Counted from the first letter of the stretch, positions 12,028 to 21,681 are shown. The stretch is 64,000 nucleotides of DNA from DATAOG01 sp963840925 (GCA_963840925.1 CAWJAY010000032.1:62001-126000), one strand, 5' to 3'. Made by a program: numbers and translations. Notes: generated from the sequence alone by a model not told the origin.

Positions 12028-12448
12028 CTATGGCCGGGTGCTGCGGTCCGCTCGGGCCGGGATGCAGATCAGCGGCTGCAGCAGCACCGCGCACAAGGTT
12101 TCCACGCCGTCCCGGCGACAGTAGGCCTCGGCGCCTGCGACCGTGAGCGTCCGGCGGGGCTTGATGACCCGGCCACGCGGGATCAGGCGCTCATCGTCGG
12201 CGGCGGCGACGAAGTTGACCTTGTATTCGGTCGTCAGCACGTCGGTGCCGGCCGGCATCAGGCTGTAGGCGGCGTAGCCGCCGGCACAGTCGAGCATGGC
12301 GCCGATCAGGGTGCCTTGGAAGAAGCCCTGCTGCTGGGTCAGACTGGACTGGCGGCCGCCTCGAGGACGCAGGCGCCGGGCTGAGCGCGGTCAGCTCGAT
12401 GCCGAGCGCCTGCATCAGGCCTTGCTTGCCGAAGCTCGCCCGGACCAT
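12028..12448 (-). pseudogene. PaaI-family hotdog thioesterase, frameshifted
   Basis: From the ATG at 12448 the protein begins MVRASFGKQGLMQALGIELT. After one or two indels (near 12300-12370) it continues MLDCAGGYAAYSLMPAGTDV and TEYKVNFVAAADDERLIPRG. This is the hotdog core, in which the PaaI-like pattern of a Gly/Asp-containing helix is followed by a TVEYKVNF-like strand. The family hydrolyses acyl-CoA or aryl-CoA thioesters. The size, about 140 residues, fits. It lies opposite to and just upstream of the HAD gene, so the two would be divergent. The true start may lie slightly upstream because a stop codon sits directly before the chosen ATG. Confidence 0.6.
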
Positions 12449-12668
12449 CGCTCACGCGGCTCCGTCCGCGCTGATTTGCGCCTGGAGCGCGGCGCGGTCC
12501 GGCCCGGGATCTCAGCCGCGCGCCGGCCCTGTCAACCGGCCGCTGGCGAAAATCATGCGCGGGCGCCTTGCCTCCGGCGATCCGGGTAAACGCAAGTCTC
12601 CGCGTCTCGGCTATTCGAAAAGCGGGCTTGTGAGCCGATGGCGAAGACCGGACGGCCGGCCGGCAGTG

Positions 12669-13273
12669 ATGGTATTCGATCTGGGCGGCGTGCTGATCGA
12701 CTGGAACCCGCGCTACCTCTACCGGCAGCTGATCCCGACGAGGCGCGATGGAGCGGTTCCTCGCCGAGGTCTGCCACAGCGCCTGGAACGAGGAGCAGGA
12801 TCGCGGCCGGACCTTCGCCGCGGCGATCGAGGAGGCGGCCGGCCGCCATCCCGGGCGAGCGGGCGCTGATCGAGGCCTATCACCACCGCTGGCACGAAAT
12901 GCTGGCGGGCCCGATCGAGGGCTCGGTCGAGATCCTGGGGGAGCTGAAGGAAGCGGGACCGAGTTGCACGCGCTGACCAACTGGTCGGTCGAGAAATTCC
13001 CGATCGCGCGCGAGCGCTACGTTTTTCTCGACTCGGTTCGAGACCATCCTGGTCTCGGGTGAGATCGGCCTGATCAAGCCCGACCCGCGGATTTTCCGAG
13101 TTGCTGCTCGAAAGCATCGGCCGAGCGCCGCGGATTGCATCTACATCGACGATAATCCGAAGAACGTCGCCGCCGCTGCCGAACTCGGCTTCGATGCGAT
13201 CCATTTGAGGCACCCGAGCCGCTGCGGCGGGCTCTGCGTCCGGCGGGTCGAGCGCTCCGCGCGGCAGGCTTGA
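12669..13273 (+). pseudogene. HAD-superfamily (subfamily IA) hydrolase, frameshifted
   Basis: MVFDLGGVLIDWNPRYLYRQ at 12669 is HAD motif I with a DxGGVLxDWNPRYLY pattern. Motif II is in LHALTNWSVEKFPIA (about 12963-13005). The motif III lysine is in SGEIGLIKPDPRIF (about 13055-13095). Motif IV is YIDDNPKNVAAAAELGF (about 13142-13190). These fall in different frames, so about five indels are required. The family is HAD-IA phosphatase or 2-haloacid-dehalogenase-like, and the substrate is unknown. The start may be the ATG at 12639 if a further indel is real. Its TGA at 13271 overlaps the TTG of the next gene. Confidence 0.65.
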
Positions 13274-15730
13274 GCGTGCTGCGGCTGGTCCGCTGGCTGG
13301 GGCTGGGGCTGCTCGGCCTACGTGATCCCGGCCGCGATCGGCGCTGGGCGGCGGCTATCTGTGGCTGCGCCAGTCGCTGCCGCGGGTCGACGGCGAGATC
13401 GCGGTCGCGGGGCTCGAAGCGCCGGTCACCATCGTGCGCGACCGCTGGGGGATCCCCCACATCGAGGCCGCGAGCTTGCCGACGCCACCTTCGCGCTCGG
13501 GTTCGTTCATGCCCAGGACCGCCTGTGGCAGATGGAGTTCCAGCCGCCGGGTCGGCGCCGGGCGGCTCGCCGAGATTCTGGGCGCGGCGGCGCTGCCGGC
13601 CGACCGCTTCATGCGCACGCTCGGCCTTTATCGCCGGGCGAGCGCGGGCCTCGCCCATCTGAGCCGGACGACGCTCGCCTGGCTCGAGGCGTATGCCGCC
13701 GGGCGTCAACGCTTATCTCGCGACCCGGTGCGGGCCGCTGCCGCCGGAGTTCCTGATCCTCGGGCAGCGCGAGATCGCGCCGTGGCGGTCGGCGGACAGC
13801 CTGGTCTGGCTGCGGCTGATGGCGCTCGACCTCGGCATCAACTATCGGGACGAGCTGCTGCGCGCCCGGCTCGCACGCGGCTGATCGGCCGAGCAGATCG
13901 CCGACATCTGGCCGGGCGCGCCGGCCGGACGCGCCGATCACGCTGGTCGGGGTGGCGCGGGCGCTGATCGGGATGGGCTGGCCGCGGTCCTGCCGCCGCG
14001 GCGCCGGGCTGCACGGGCTCCAACGCCTGGGTGGTTGCCGGCGAGCGCAGCGCGAGCGGAGCGCCGCTGCTCGCCAACGATCCCCATCTCGGGCTGCGTG
14101 CGCCCGGCGTGTTCTATCTCGCGCGAGCTCGAAGACGCCGGGGCTCGAGCTGTCGGCGCGACCATGCCGGGCGTGCCCGGCGGTCGTGCTCGGCCACAAC
14201 GGCAGGATCGCCTGGGGCTTCACCAATACCGGGGCGGACGTCCAGGACCTGTTCATCGAGCGGCTCGATGCGGAGGATCCGAGCCGTTATCTGACACCGG
14301 ACGGCGCCGCGCCGTTTGCGACCCGCGACGAGGTCATCGCGGTCAAGGGCGCGCCTGCGGTCACGATCACCGTGCGCGAGACCCGGCACGGGCCGGTCAT
14401 CTCGGATCTGGTGCCGGACGCTGCCGCGCCTCTTCGTTCGGCGGTGGTCGCGGCGCTGCGCCTGGACCGGGCTCGCGCCGGACGAGCGGGTCGCGCAGGC
14501 GCTGCTGACCTCAACCGCGCCCGCGACTGGCCGGGATTCATCGCGGCGACTGCGCGACGGTCGGCGCGCCGATGCAGAACATCCTCTACGCCGACACTCG
14601 CGGACATATCGGCTTCATCGCGCCCGGCCGGGTCCCGATCAGAAAGCCAGGGCGATGGCCGCTGGCCGGTGCCGGGCTGGAGCGGCGCGCACGACTGGCG
14701 GCTGGATTCCGTTCGAGCAGCTGCCGCGGGCGCTCGACCCCGCCGATGGGCTGCTGTTCAACGCCAACAACCGAATCGTGGCCGAGGACTATCCCTATCT
14801 ATCAGCGCCGACTGGGAGGCGCCGCTACCGGGCGCGCCGGCTGGCTGCGCTGCTCGAGGGCGGCGACGTTCGAGCTCGGTGACGTTCGCCGCGATCCAGG
14901 CCGATGAGCGTCGCTGCTGGCGAGGATCTGCTGCCGATCCTGCTCGAGGCCAAGCCCTGAGCGGGCCGGACGGCGGCGGCGGCGATGGCGGGAGCTTGCG
15001 GCGCTGGGATCGGATGATGCGGCGCCGGACGGCCTGGCGCCGCTGTCTGTTCGCGGCCTGGTATCGCGAGCTGTCGCGCCTGATCCAGGCGGACGAGCTC
15101 GGCCCGCTGTTCGCCAGCGTTCTGGGCGGTCCGGCCGGAGTTCATGGACGCAGATCCTGAAGCGGCGGCCGAGATCTGGTGCGACGACGTCGCAACCGAG
15201 CCGGTCGAGACCTGCGCCGGGCTCGCCAGCCAGGCGCTCGAGCGGGCGCTGGCGGGTCTGGCCGCCGCTACGGCCCGGACCAGGCGGACTGGCGTTGGGG
15301 CGTGGCGCATGCCGCGCGCATGGCGCATGCGGCCTTCGGCGAGCGCCGCTGCTCGACTGGCTGTTCAACATCGAGATCGCCAACCGGCGGCGGCAGACGC
15401 ACGATGAACGTCGGCCATTTTTCCCGCGCGGCGAGAACGACCGTTCGCCAGCAGCCATGCCGCCGAGCTATCGGGGGCTCTATGACCTCGCCGAGCTCGA
15501 CCGCTCGCGCTGGATCGCCGCGACCGGTCAATCCGGCCATCCGCTGTCCCGCCACTATCGCGATCTGACGCGGCTGTGGGCGCCGGGGCGACAGCGTGCC
15601 GATGGCGTGCCGGCCGGAAGCCTATGGCAGCGGCGCGATCGGGCGCCTGCAGCTGGTGCCGGCGCCCTCAGCGGGGCTGCGGCAACGATGCCGGCCCGCT
15701 GAGCGACATTTGGTCGCAGGCAAGGCGTAG
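13270..15730 (+). pseudogene. Penicillin acylase family protein, frameshifted
   Basis: This is a secreted Ntn-hydrolase precursor. It starts at TTG 13270 (or GTG 13276) with a hydrophobic N-terminus (LRLVRWLGLGLLGL). RDRWGIPHIEAASL and FALGFVHAQDRLWQMEFQ mark the alpha chain. The autocatalytic Ser lies in TGSNAWVVAGERSASG (about 14008-14055), followed by PLLANDPHLGLRAPGVFYL. Later come AVVLGHNGRIAWGFTNTG and, near the C-terminus, TGQSGHPLSRHYRDLTRLW. About ten indels are needed over 820 codons. The family includes acyl-homoserine lactone acylases as well as penicillin acylases. Substrate cannot be read from sequence. Confidence 0.75.
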
Positions 15731-16103
15731 AGCTCTTGCTCGGCGAAGTTCGCGTAGTGAGGCGATCAAATTTCGTCAACAGCCTGTGTGATAAGAGAGT
15801 GTTTCCCCTCTGGGTTGTATTCGACGGACGGTCCGAGATCGCGCGTCCCGATCTGCCCGAGAAGCGACTCGACGCGCAGGTTCCGATGAGGTGACAACTG
15901 TTTGCGCGGACGTAACCGCATGATGTGACTGTACAATGTTCGAGCGGGTGGCTCGAGGGCATGGCGTCGCAGGCCGGACGGAACGAATTTTTCTCTAGCG
16001 CGCTGGTTTCGAGTGCGCCTATTTTACCTTGCGTAGTCCCATCGCATCCGAAATTCACGTTGAACGGGAAACCCGTTCGCCCCTGCCGTGGAGTCGCACC
16101 GCA
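15731..16103. other. Intergenic region upstream of the XRE regulator
   Basis: About 370 bases have no gene. The GC content drops at 15765-15830. TACAAT at 15932-15937 could be a -10 box for the downstream regulator, but no good -35 lies 16-18 bases before it. Nothing else is recognised. Confidence 0.35.
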
Positions 16104-16526
16104 ATGACCCAACTCGCCAGCAAAGTAGCCAGTCGCGGGGTCGGCGGCCGAAGTCGCGCTCTCGACGTCGACCGTTTCGTCAGCCTGCGCATCCGCCAGC
16201 GGCGGATCATGCTCGGCCTGACCCAGCAGCAGATGGCCGAGCTGATCGGCGTCACCTATCAACAGGCGCACAAGTACGAGACCGGCATCAATCGGATCTC
16301 GGCCGGCCGGCTCTATCAGATCGCCCGAGCGCTCGGGGTCGAGATCAGCCATTTCTTCGAGGACGTCGAGCCAGGCAGCAGTGCCACGCGCAGCCAGGAG
16401 CTGATGCCGCAGCAGCGCATGCTGCTCGAGCTGGCGCGCAATTTCGCCGCGATCAAGAGCCGCAAGCACCAAGAGGCGCTCTGTCATCTGGCGCGGGTCC
16501 TGAGCGACGGCGAGGCGCGCCACTAG
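16104..16526 (+). CDS. XRE-family transcriptional regulator
   Basis: A 140-residue Cro/CI-type DNA-binding protein. The helix-turn-helix spans about residues 27-82: RQRRIMLGLTQQQMAELIGV, then TYQQAHKYETGINRISAGRL and ALGVEISHFFED. This is the standard alphaproteobacterial XRE layout with a short basic C-terminal tail. The ATG at 16104 is preferred over an upstream in-frame TTG at 16029 because homologues begin close to this residue. It is the first intact gene after the frame-broken 15.7-kb region. Its targets are unknown. It is not obviously linked to the neighbouring penicillin acylase. Confidence 0.85.
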   Translation: MTQLASKVASRGVGGRSRALDVDRFVSLRIRQRRIMLGLTQQQMAELIGVTYQQAHKYETGINRISAGRLYQIARALGVEISHFFEDVEPGSSATRSQELMPQQRMLLELARNFAAIKSRKHQEALCHLARVLSDGEARH

Positions 16527-16687
16527 CGCGGGGCGCTGACGGCGGCGCGCACCGGCCCGCCAGAGCGCCGGCCAGGCCAGGTTCGGGCAGTCGCGGCAGC
16601 GCTCGCGGGCCGCGGGCCAGCGATCGGCTCGTGCTCGGCCACGCGCGGCCCGAGCGCCCCGGACCAGGCCCGGCACCGGCGCCCGGA

Positions 16688-17119
16688 TCACGGGCGACGA
16701 TCGCGCGCGAGCTCGATGATCCGCACAGTTTCCGACCACAGCCCGAGCGGTGCGAGCTCGTCGAGCGTGAACCAGCGGGCGTCGGCGGCATCGCCGCCCG
16801 GGCGCAGCTCGGCGCGCTCGGCCTCGGCGCTGAAGTCGATCAGCGTGTAGTGATAGCGGACCCGATCGCCGTCGCGCTCGATCAGGTCGACGACCGCGAG
16901 CACCTCGCCGACCTCGACCGCGAGGCCGGTCTCCTCCATGACCTCGCGCTGCGCCGCCTGGGCCACGGTCTCGCCAAGCTCGAGCGCGCCGCCGGGCAGG
17001 CTCCATTGACCGACCCGCGGCGGCTTGCCGCGCTGGATCAGCAGCACGCGCTCGCCGTGCCAGACCACGATGCCGACGCCGACCAGCGGCCGCTCCGGAT
17101 ATTCGCGGGGCAGGGGCAT
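16688..17119 (-). CDS. Nudix hydrolase
   Basis: A 143-residue Nudix protein. The Nudix box (G-x5-E-x7-REVxEExG) is visible as GALELGETVAQAAQREVMEE followed by TGL, residues about 43-65. The N-terminal GVGIVVWHGERVLLIQRGKP strand is typical of ADP-ribose pyrophosphatase/MutT-like members. It would hydrolyse a nucleoside-diphosphate derivative in the cytoplasm. The substrate is not determinable. It lies 28 bases downstream of the FIST gene on the same strand, so the two are probably co-transcribed. About 160 bases between its stop and the XRE gene contain a short unrecognised minus-strand frame with a CxxC pair. Confidence 0.88.
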   Translation of the reverse strand: MPLPREYPERPLVGVGIVVWHGERVLLIQRGKPPRVGQWSLPGGALELGETVAQAAQREVMEETGLAVEVGEVLAVVDLIERDGDRVRYHYTLIDFSAEAERAELRPGGDAADARWFTLDELAPLGLWSETVRIIELARDRRP

Positions 17120-17146
17120 GCTGGCGATCCGTGGCGCAGCGCCGGG

Positions 17147-18266
17147 CTAAAGAAACAGTGTGAGCACGCCGGTGTAGCCATAGAGGCGATCGCGGTAGAT
17201 CTCGCCATTGGTGAAGAAGCCGACCAGCGGCACCGGTCCGAGTGCGGCCTCGATCATCCTGAGCTCGGCCGAATTCGGGCCCGAACATATGGGCGCCGCG
17301 GGCGACGCAGGTGTGATAGAGGGCGCCCCGGACGCGCCGGCCGTCGGCGCGGGCGCTAAGGTCGTCGAGCATCCGGCGCAGATCGGCCTGGGCGGCGCTG
17401 CCGTCGCGCTTGACGAACAGCAGCGGGTCGCCGCGCCGCAGATCGGCGCCGAGCGCGATCATCTTGCGCCGCGCATCGATCGCGAGCAGCGGTCGGACGA
17501 CGTAGTCGGGGCGATCGGAACCTTGCAGCGGCACCGCGGCATGGATGTAGCCGGCAATCCGCTGCGGGTTGCGCGCCAGGACCTCGCCGACTTCCTCCTC
17601 GAGCACCGCGACCGCCGGCCGGCCGTCGATCCTCAGCACCCACGGTCCCTGGCTGGCGCTGACCTCGTGGACCGGGCCGATCGGCGTGCAGCCCTGCGAG
17701 AGGCCGGTGATCAGCGACACCTCGGCGCTGAGCAGGACGCCCGAGACCCCGCCCTCGGTCGGCCGGCCGGCGATCTGCAACGGCGACCCGGTGGCCGAGG
17801 TCAGCCCGCCGACCAGGAAGGCGTCCATGGCCTCGCTCAGCCGGCCGATCGTCTCGGCCGCGCCGCCATGGCGGGGGTCGCCGTGGACCACGCCGAAGCG
17901 GCGGCCGCCGTTGACGGACCAGCCGGAAAGCCGGGGGTCGAGGTCGTCGCGCCCGTCGCGCAGGCCGTCGAACAGCCGGAAGCCGCCCTCGGGCATGCTC
18001 GCGACCAGGGCCACGATCGCGCCGCTGCCCGTGTATTCCCGACCGCTGCCGCAGACGCCGGCGCCGCCCGTGCCGACCCACGCGCGGACCCCGGTCGCCT
18101 CGGCCAGGCGGGCGACGATCAGGTCGAGCGCCTCGGCCAACGGGTCGCTGGCGTAGACGAAGCCGAGATTGGCGCTCGCCGGCAGATCGGCCAGGCCCTC
18201 GATGCAGGCCCGGCAGGCGCGGTGCCAGTCGCTGTCGCGCCCCTCGGCCGCCCGGAAAACGTCCAT
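17147..18266 (-). CDS. FIST sensor-domain protein, late frameshift
   Basis: FIST_N/FIST_C protein of about 373 residues. FIST domains are small-molecule sensor modules, proposed to bind amino acids, and stand-alone versions are common in proteobacteria. Visible segments are ANLGFVYASDPLAEALDLIV, WVGTGGAGVCGSGREYTGSG, DAFLVGGLTSATG and, in the C-terminal domain, GALYHTCVARGAHMFGP. The frame breaks once near 17280. After the shift the protein continues ELRMIEAALGPVPLVGFFTN then GEIYRDRLYGYTGVLTLFL and ends with a stop at 17147. Without the shift the frame runs on without a sensible end, so a single indel at the GGGCCCG run is likely. The ATG at 18266 is clear. Confidence 0.8.
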
Positions 18267-18957
18267 CCGCTGCCTCCAAACCGCCCCTTCACCTAGCCCA
18301 GGGCCGCGGGAAAGCCAATCGCCGAGCGGATATCAACTTCCAGGCGATATTTCGCTTGACGAACATTTCAGAAACCTTAACAATAGCAGCAACGTTGGTT
18401 GGTGCGGCGGGTGACTCCACGGCAATGGCCAGCGTTGACTGATGAGTTGGGACCCTCAGGGGGCCGTCCTTTCGGGCGGCCCCCAGCCGTCTCCGAGCGC
18501 CGCTCAGAAGCGGGGTCGCCCCTGAGGACGGGCGAAGTCGTCCGGTGGCTGGTGGTCGGCTGGTCCGTCTACCCGCTGGCCATCCAACCTTCGGGCGATA
18601 TGCTGGCGCCGCGCCTGGGATCCGGCTCGTTGCGTGCGCAAGCCCAAGGCGACAGCCGGTCGCTCGCTCAAGCTCGACCGGATCGTCGCTCCCGCGGGAT
18701 TGCAGCCCGCGCACAGCTGCACGGTACCATGGCAAAGACGGTCCCCGCCGGATTCGGCCGCCGTCGAGGCCTTCGCGCCCGGTGCGCACTCGCTAGAATC
18801 GCGAAGTCGGTCCGTCGAACATAACCTTAGGTGTTGTATGTGCTTGGGCTTTTCACCTTTTGCTTGATGAACAATCGGCCCTCAGCTAAGGAAGGTCCAA
18901 CGAGTTCAACTCCTTGTATGATCCGTCGCACGACCGATCGTCGAGTGATCGTTTGCG
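18267..18957. other. Intergenic region with a strong hairpin
   Basis: About 690 bases separate the divergent FIST and response-regulator genes. The only clear structure is the GC-rich hairpin at 18459-18484. The segment 18820-18950 is less GC-rich and should contain the response-regulator promoter, but I cannot identify a good -35/-10 pair. Small open frames on both strands show no recognisable features. Confidence 0.4.
18459..18484. terminator. Strong hairpin, terminator-like without a T-tract
   Basis: GGGGGCCGTCC, loop TTTC, GGGCGGCCCCC forms an 11-bp stem with one G-T wobble. No T-run follows on either strand and no gene ends just before it. It could be an isolated terminator, the end of a small RNA, or leftover from a lost gene. 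Confidence 0.45.
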
Positions 18958-19140
18958 ATGCCAACTGTGGTTGTGATTGATGATCGGGTCACCAATCGGA
19001 ACATACTTACCCGATTGGCGGCCTCGGTCGAGGAGGGCGTCCGGGTCAAGGCGTTTGCGAGCCCGCAGGCGGCGCTCAATTCGGCTTTGAGCCTGCTGCC
19101 GGACCTGGTGATCACCGAGGATCGGGTTGTGGGCTTGTAG
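18958..19140 (+). pseudogene. Response-regulator receiver domain, 5' fragment cut by the integrative element
   Basis: The ATG at 18958 starts MPTVVVIDDRVTNRNILTRL, a receiver domain with its acidic pair (DD at residues 8-9). It runs to SALSLLPDLVIT and then, where the phospho-acceptor Asp should follow, leaves the family and stops after EDRVVGL at 19138. The missing continuation is found 9.65 kb away at 28772 as ITDYKMPGMDGADFIRAF. Joining the two at the shared ATCACCGA restores a perfect receiver in frame with Asp as residue 54. The fragment is therefore the 5' end of the gene that continues at 28780-30772, not a small protein of its own. Confidence 0.9.
19111..19118. repeat. attL core ATCACCGA
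   Basis: An 8-bp direct repeat with 28772-28779. It lies within codons 52-54 of the interrupted receiver domain, and replacing one copy plus the intervening DNA restores the reading frame. It is the expected crossover core for the tyrosine integrase at 27391-28611. Confidence 0.8.
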
Positions 19141-19179
19141 CCTAGAGCGGCTGCCGCTTCCGGAAAATCGCAACCGGCC

Positions 19180-19200
19180 GGGGTAACGAATAGGGTAACG
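19180..19200 (+). repeat. Left-arm GGGTAACG repeats (candidate integrase arm sites)
   Basis: GGGGTAACG at 19180-19188 and AGGGTAACG at 19192-19200 form a tandem pair 62 bp inside attL. The same motif is paired at 28643-28660 near attR and at 22573-22591. Integrases with an N-terminal arm-binding domain, like the one here, bind such repeats. Confidence 0.55.
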
Positions 19201-19248
19201 CACAGAAAGCCGTCGCGGTCGTCCGGGCGGCGCGCTACTCTGCCGCTC

Positions 19249-19959
19249 ATGCCAATGTTGCAGATCCTCGACCAGCAAGGCGCCCTGCGCCCCGACGCCG
19301 CCGCCGTCGTCCTTGCGACGATGATCTGGCCGGGCGCCGGCGAGGATGAGAAGCGGGCGGACCTGCTCGCCTGGTCCCATTTCGAGGCGCGGCAGGTCGG
19401 CGTGACGAATTATGTCTCGGTCGTCGATCTCCATCGCATCGCCGGTAAGGACATCCGCAAGCCCGCCCAGCGGCGGCAGAAGCTTGGTCACCGCGCCGGC
19501 CATCTAGCTTTGAGCCTGTTGAGGTTGACCGTCGTCACGCCGCGGCAGGCGTCGCTTAATGCGGCGGCCGCCTTGTCGGGCTCGGTCCCGCTCAACGGCC
19601 AGCCGGCAAAGCGCCTAAACGCCAAGATGCTCGCGCAGCGGCCCTGGCTCGAAGTCAGGCCGGCCGCCCCGTTGTGGGCGAGCGCCTATATCGCCGAGCA
19701 CGAGGACCCCTGGTCGCATGACTGGACGCACCACCCCGCCGCCTTGATCCGGATGCTGCGGCTCGCCGAAGCGATCCGCCTGCGCTTCGAGAGCGTCCGC
19801 GTAGGCAATGCCAGGGGTCCAATTTTGCCGCCCGGCCTCGCGTGGCGGCCGCCGATCACCTTCTGCGACGGCATGGAATGGTCGTTGCCTGCCCTGGACG
19901 AGCGGGAGCGCGAGGTGATCGCCGACCAGCGCGCCAACAATCAAAAACCACAGCGATAA
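19249..19959 (+). CDS. Hypothetical protein of the integrative element
   Basis: A 236-residue protein that I do not recognise. The ATG at 19249 is preceded by the low-complexity left end of the element, and a second ATG lies two codons on. No transmembrane segment or signal peptide is visible. There is a Trp/His-rich middle (DPWSHDWTHHPAALIRML) and a basic C-terminus. As the first gene inside attL and upstream of the AlpA-like gene it may be a regulator or replication accessory protein, but nothing in the sequence proves that. The GC-rich third positions support coding. Confidence 0.6.
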   Translation: MPMLQILDQQGALRPDAAAVVLATMIWPGAGEDEKRADLLAWSHFEARQVGVTNYVSVVDLHRIAGKDIRKPAQRRQKLGHRAGHLALSLLRLTVVTPRQASLNAAAALSGSVPLNGQPAKRLNAKMLAQRPWLEVRPAAPLWASAYIAEHEDPWSHDWTHHPAALIRMLRLAEAIRLRFESVRVGNARGPILPPGLAWRPPITFCDGMEWSLPALDEREREVIADQRANNQKPQR

Positions 19960-20075
19960 AGCGTAACATCTACCTGCAGAAAAATTGCGGGAAGTATCCC
20001 TGCCTCAGAATGTGTTGCGGTCGCCCCGTTAAACGGGACGCGCGTCAGCGCGCGTCGCAAGCGGGGATCAACCGT

Positions 20076-20372
20076 ATGTCGCTTGAACACGCCCGGCAGA
20101 AGGATGGCCGCGCGCCGCGGCTTTTGAGCTGGGCCCAGCTCCTACAGCTCGTTCCCTACTCGCGGGCGCACCTCTCGAAGCTAATCAAGGCGGGCGAGTT
20201 TCCGGCGCCGCTGCTGTTGGGGCCAGCGCGACCGGTGTTTCTTGAGCACGAGGTCGCTGACCACATCGCGCAGCTGCCACGTGAATCAGCTGCCGCGCCT
20301 AAGAACGATTGCCTGGCGCGGCACAATGCCGGCCGCCGACGGAAGCCCGCGAAGGCGCGGCAGCAACCATGA
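20076..20372 (+). CDS. AlpA-like helix-turn-helix regulator / excisionase-type protein
   Basis: A 98-residue protein with a MerR/AlpA-like winged helix: LSWAQLLQLVPYSRAHLSKL, then IKAGEFPAPLLLGPARPVFL. This is the pattern (W..L...V..SR..L..L...G.FP.P..LG) of AlpA-type phage and island regulators, many of which act as excisionases or activators of integrase. The C-terminus is basic and low complexity. The ATG at 20076 is chosen because the HTH begins close after it. The stop overlaps the next ATG at 20369 (ATGA), so it is coupled to the replication genes. Confidence 0.75.
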   Translation: MSLEHARQKDGRAPRLLSWAQLLQLVPYSRAHLSKLIKAGEFPAPLLLGPARPVFLEHEVADHIAQLPRESAAAPKNDCLARHNAGRRRKPAKARQQP

Positions 20373-20779
20373 GCGCCGAAGCCATCACCGTCCTGCGGTC
20401 GGTCGATGGCGCCATCATGACCAAGGTGATCACCGGCCGCAAAGACGGCTTTTCGGTCCGAGCCTACGATCGCGGTTATGAGTTCGCGATCGAGCAGATC
20501 ATCGTTGGCGGTATTGTCGAGCTGGGCCAAGCGCTCACCCGCCTCGAAGCCGATCCGCACGCTTGCGTGATCCGCGGCCGGCCGCTGCCAGGAACGGACC
20601 TCAGCCGCGCGCGCCGGCTGGTCCACGATCAGATCGAGGACGACAGCTCGATCACCCCGGCGACCTTCGAGCCCGCTGCGCGCGCTTGGATCGCGCTCGA
20701 CTTCGATGACCTGCCGGCCCCCGAATGGGAGTTCACGCGGACAGCGGCGGCGGCAAAACCGCGATCGTGGTCGATATGA
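20369..20779 (+). CDS. Primase/polymerase-like N-terminal domain, probably truncated
   Basis: A 136-residue protein starting ATG 20369. It resembles the first part of archaeo-eukaryotic-type phage primases: IVELGQALTRLEADPHACVI then RGRPLPG and TFEPAARAWIALDFDDLPAP. In such proteins the last phrase leads into the acidic catalytic centre (DFDD). Here the frame diverges a few residues later and ends at 20777, inside the start of the ATPase gene, which reads in another frame. The most economical reading is a primase-helicase fusion that lost its middle by a deletion joining these two points. The identification is moderate. Confidence 0.5.
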   Translation: MSAEAITVLRSVDGAIMTKVITGRKDGFSVRAYDRGYEFAIEQIIVGGIVELGQALTRLEADPHACVIRGRPLPGTDLSRARRLVHDQIEDDSSITPATFEPAARAWIALDFDDLPAPEWEFTRTAAAAKPRSWSI

Positions 20780-21681
20780 TGCTACACCTCGGCGCCGGCA
20801 TGGATTACCGCGCGAGGCGGACCATCCAGACGCCCGTGATCTACGTCGCTTTGGAAGGCCACGCCGGGATCGAGAACCGAATCATCGCCGCCGCCGCCGA
20901 GATCGCCGCCGAGCCCGAGGTCATCCGCTTCGGCCTCATCAAGGCCAGCGACAACTTCCGAAACCCCGATGTCGCGGCCAAGCTCGGCGCCACAGTCAAC
21001 CAAATCGGCCGACCGTGCGTGGTCGTGATCGACACCTACACCGCCGCACTCGGACCCGGCGGCTCTGATTGCCGCCCCGAGGACGTGACCGCCTTCCTCG
21101 AAAACATCAAGATCAGCCTGCTCGCGCAAAAACACACCGTCCTCTTGCTTCATCACTTCGGCAAGGACGCGTCCCGCGGCGGCCGCGGCTGGTCGGGGCT
21201 GGTCGCAGCACTCGACTTCGAATGGGAAATCGACCGCGACGACGAACTCCGCACTCTTCGGGTATCCAAGATGCGCGACGCCTCCGATCGGCAACCAGCG
21301 CTGTGCTTCAACTTCCGCGGGCGCGAACTCGGCCTCGACCAGTACGGCGACGCGGTTACCGCCGTCGTCGTCGAACACTTGGCAGACGAGCAGCCCGTCA
21401 AGCGCAAGCGGCATTCGCCCAAGGCCCAGGCGCTCCTGCAAAGCCTCTGGGCAATGATCAAGGACCCAAGACGATCCCATCCCCTGCCCGACCACGAAGG
21501 CCTCCGCTGCGTCCTCCACAGCGAACTGGAACGAGAGGCGATCAAGCCCGAACTGCTCAGCAAGTCCAAACAGGAACGCGACCGACGCAGGATCTTCGGC
21601 CAAGCGCTCGCCGAGTTGGCCGACACCCGCGCGATCGAAGTCGACCAGGGCCGGATCTGGCCAAAACGCAAGGAAAACTGA
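20725..21681 (+). CDS. RecA-like AAA ATPase (RepA/DnaB-type replication helicase domain)
   Basis: A 318-residue P-loop ATPase. The Walker A region is ADSGGGKTAIVVDMMLHLGA at the extreme N-terminus. Walker B-like VVIDTYTAALGPGGSD lies at about residues 92-107. The RepA-family signature VLLLHHFGKDASRGGRGWSG is at about residues 139-158. A basic C-terminal domain follows. The first Gly of the canonical Walker A and the preceding beta-strand are poor or missing, consistent with loss of upstream sequence. It would act as a replicative helicase for the element, possibly at the palindromic region directly downstream. Confidence 0.75.
   Translation: MGVHADSGGGKTAIVVDMMLHLGAGMDYRARRTIQTPVIYVALEGHAGIENRIIAAAAEIAAEPEVIRFGLIKASDNFRNPDVAAKLGATVNQIGRPCVVVIDTYTAALGPGGSDCRPEDVTAFLENIKISLLAQKHTVLLLHHFGKDASRGGRGWSGLVAALDFEWEIDRDDELRTLRVSKMRDASDRQPALCFNFRGRELGLDQYGDAVTAVVVEHLADEQPVKRKRHSPKAQALLQSLWAMIKDPRRSHPLPDHEGLRCVLHSELEREAIKPELLSKSKQERDRRRIFGQALAELADTRAIEVDQGRIWPKRKEN

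Noticed and set aside
1..15730. Programmed frameshifting as an explanation for the broken genes
   Set aside because: About 30 indels in eight unrelated genes, in both directions and without slippery sites, are not compatible with programmed events.
18439..18446. CTGATGAG, the conserved core of hammerhead ribozymes
   Set aside because: No GAAAC box or flanking helices I and III occur at the right distance; the hairpin that follows is an ordinary GC-rich stem.
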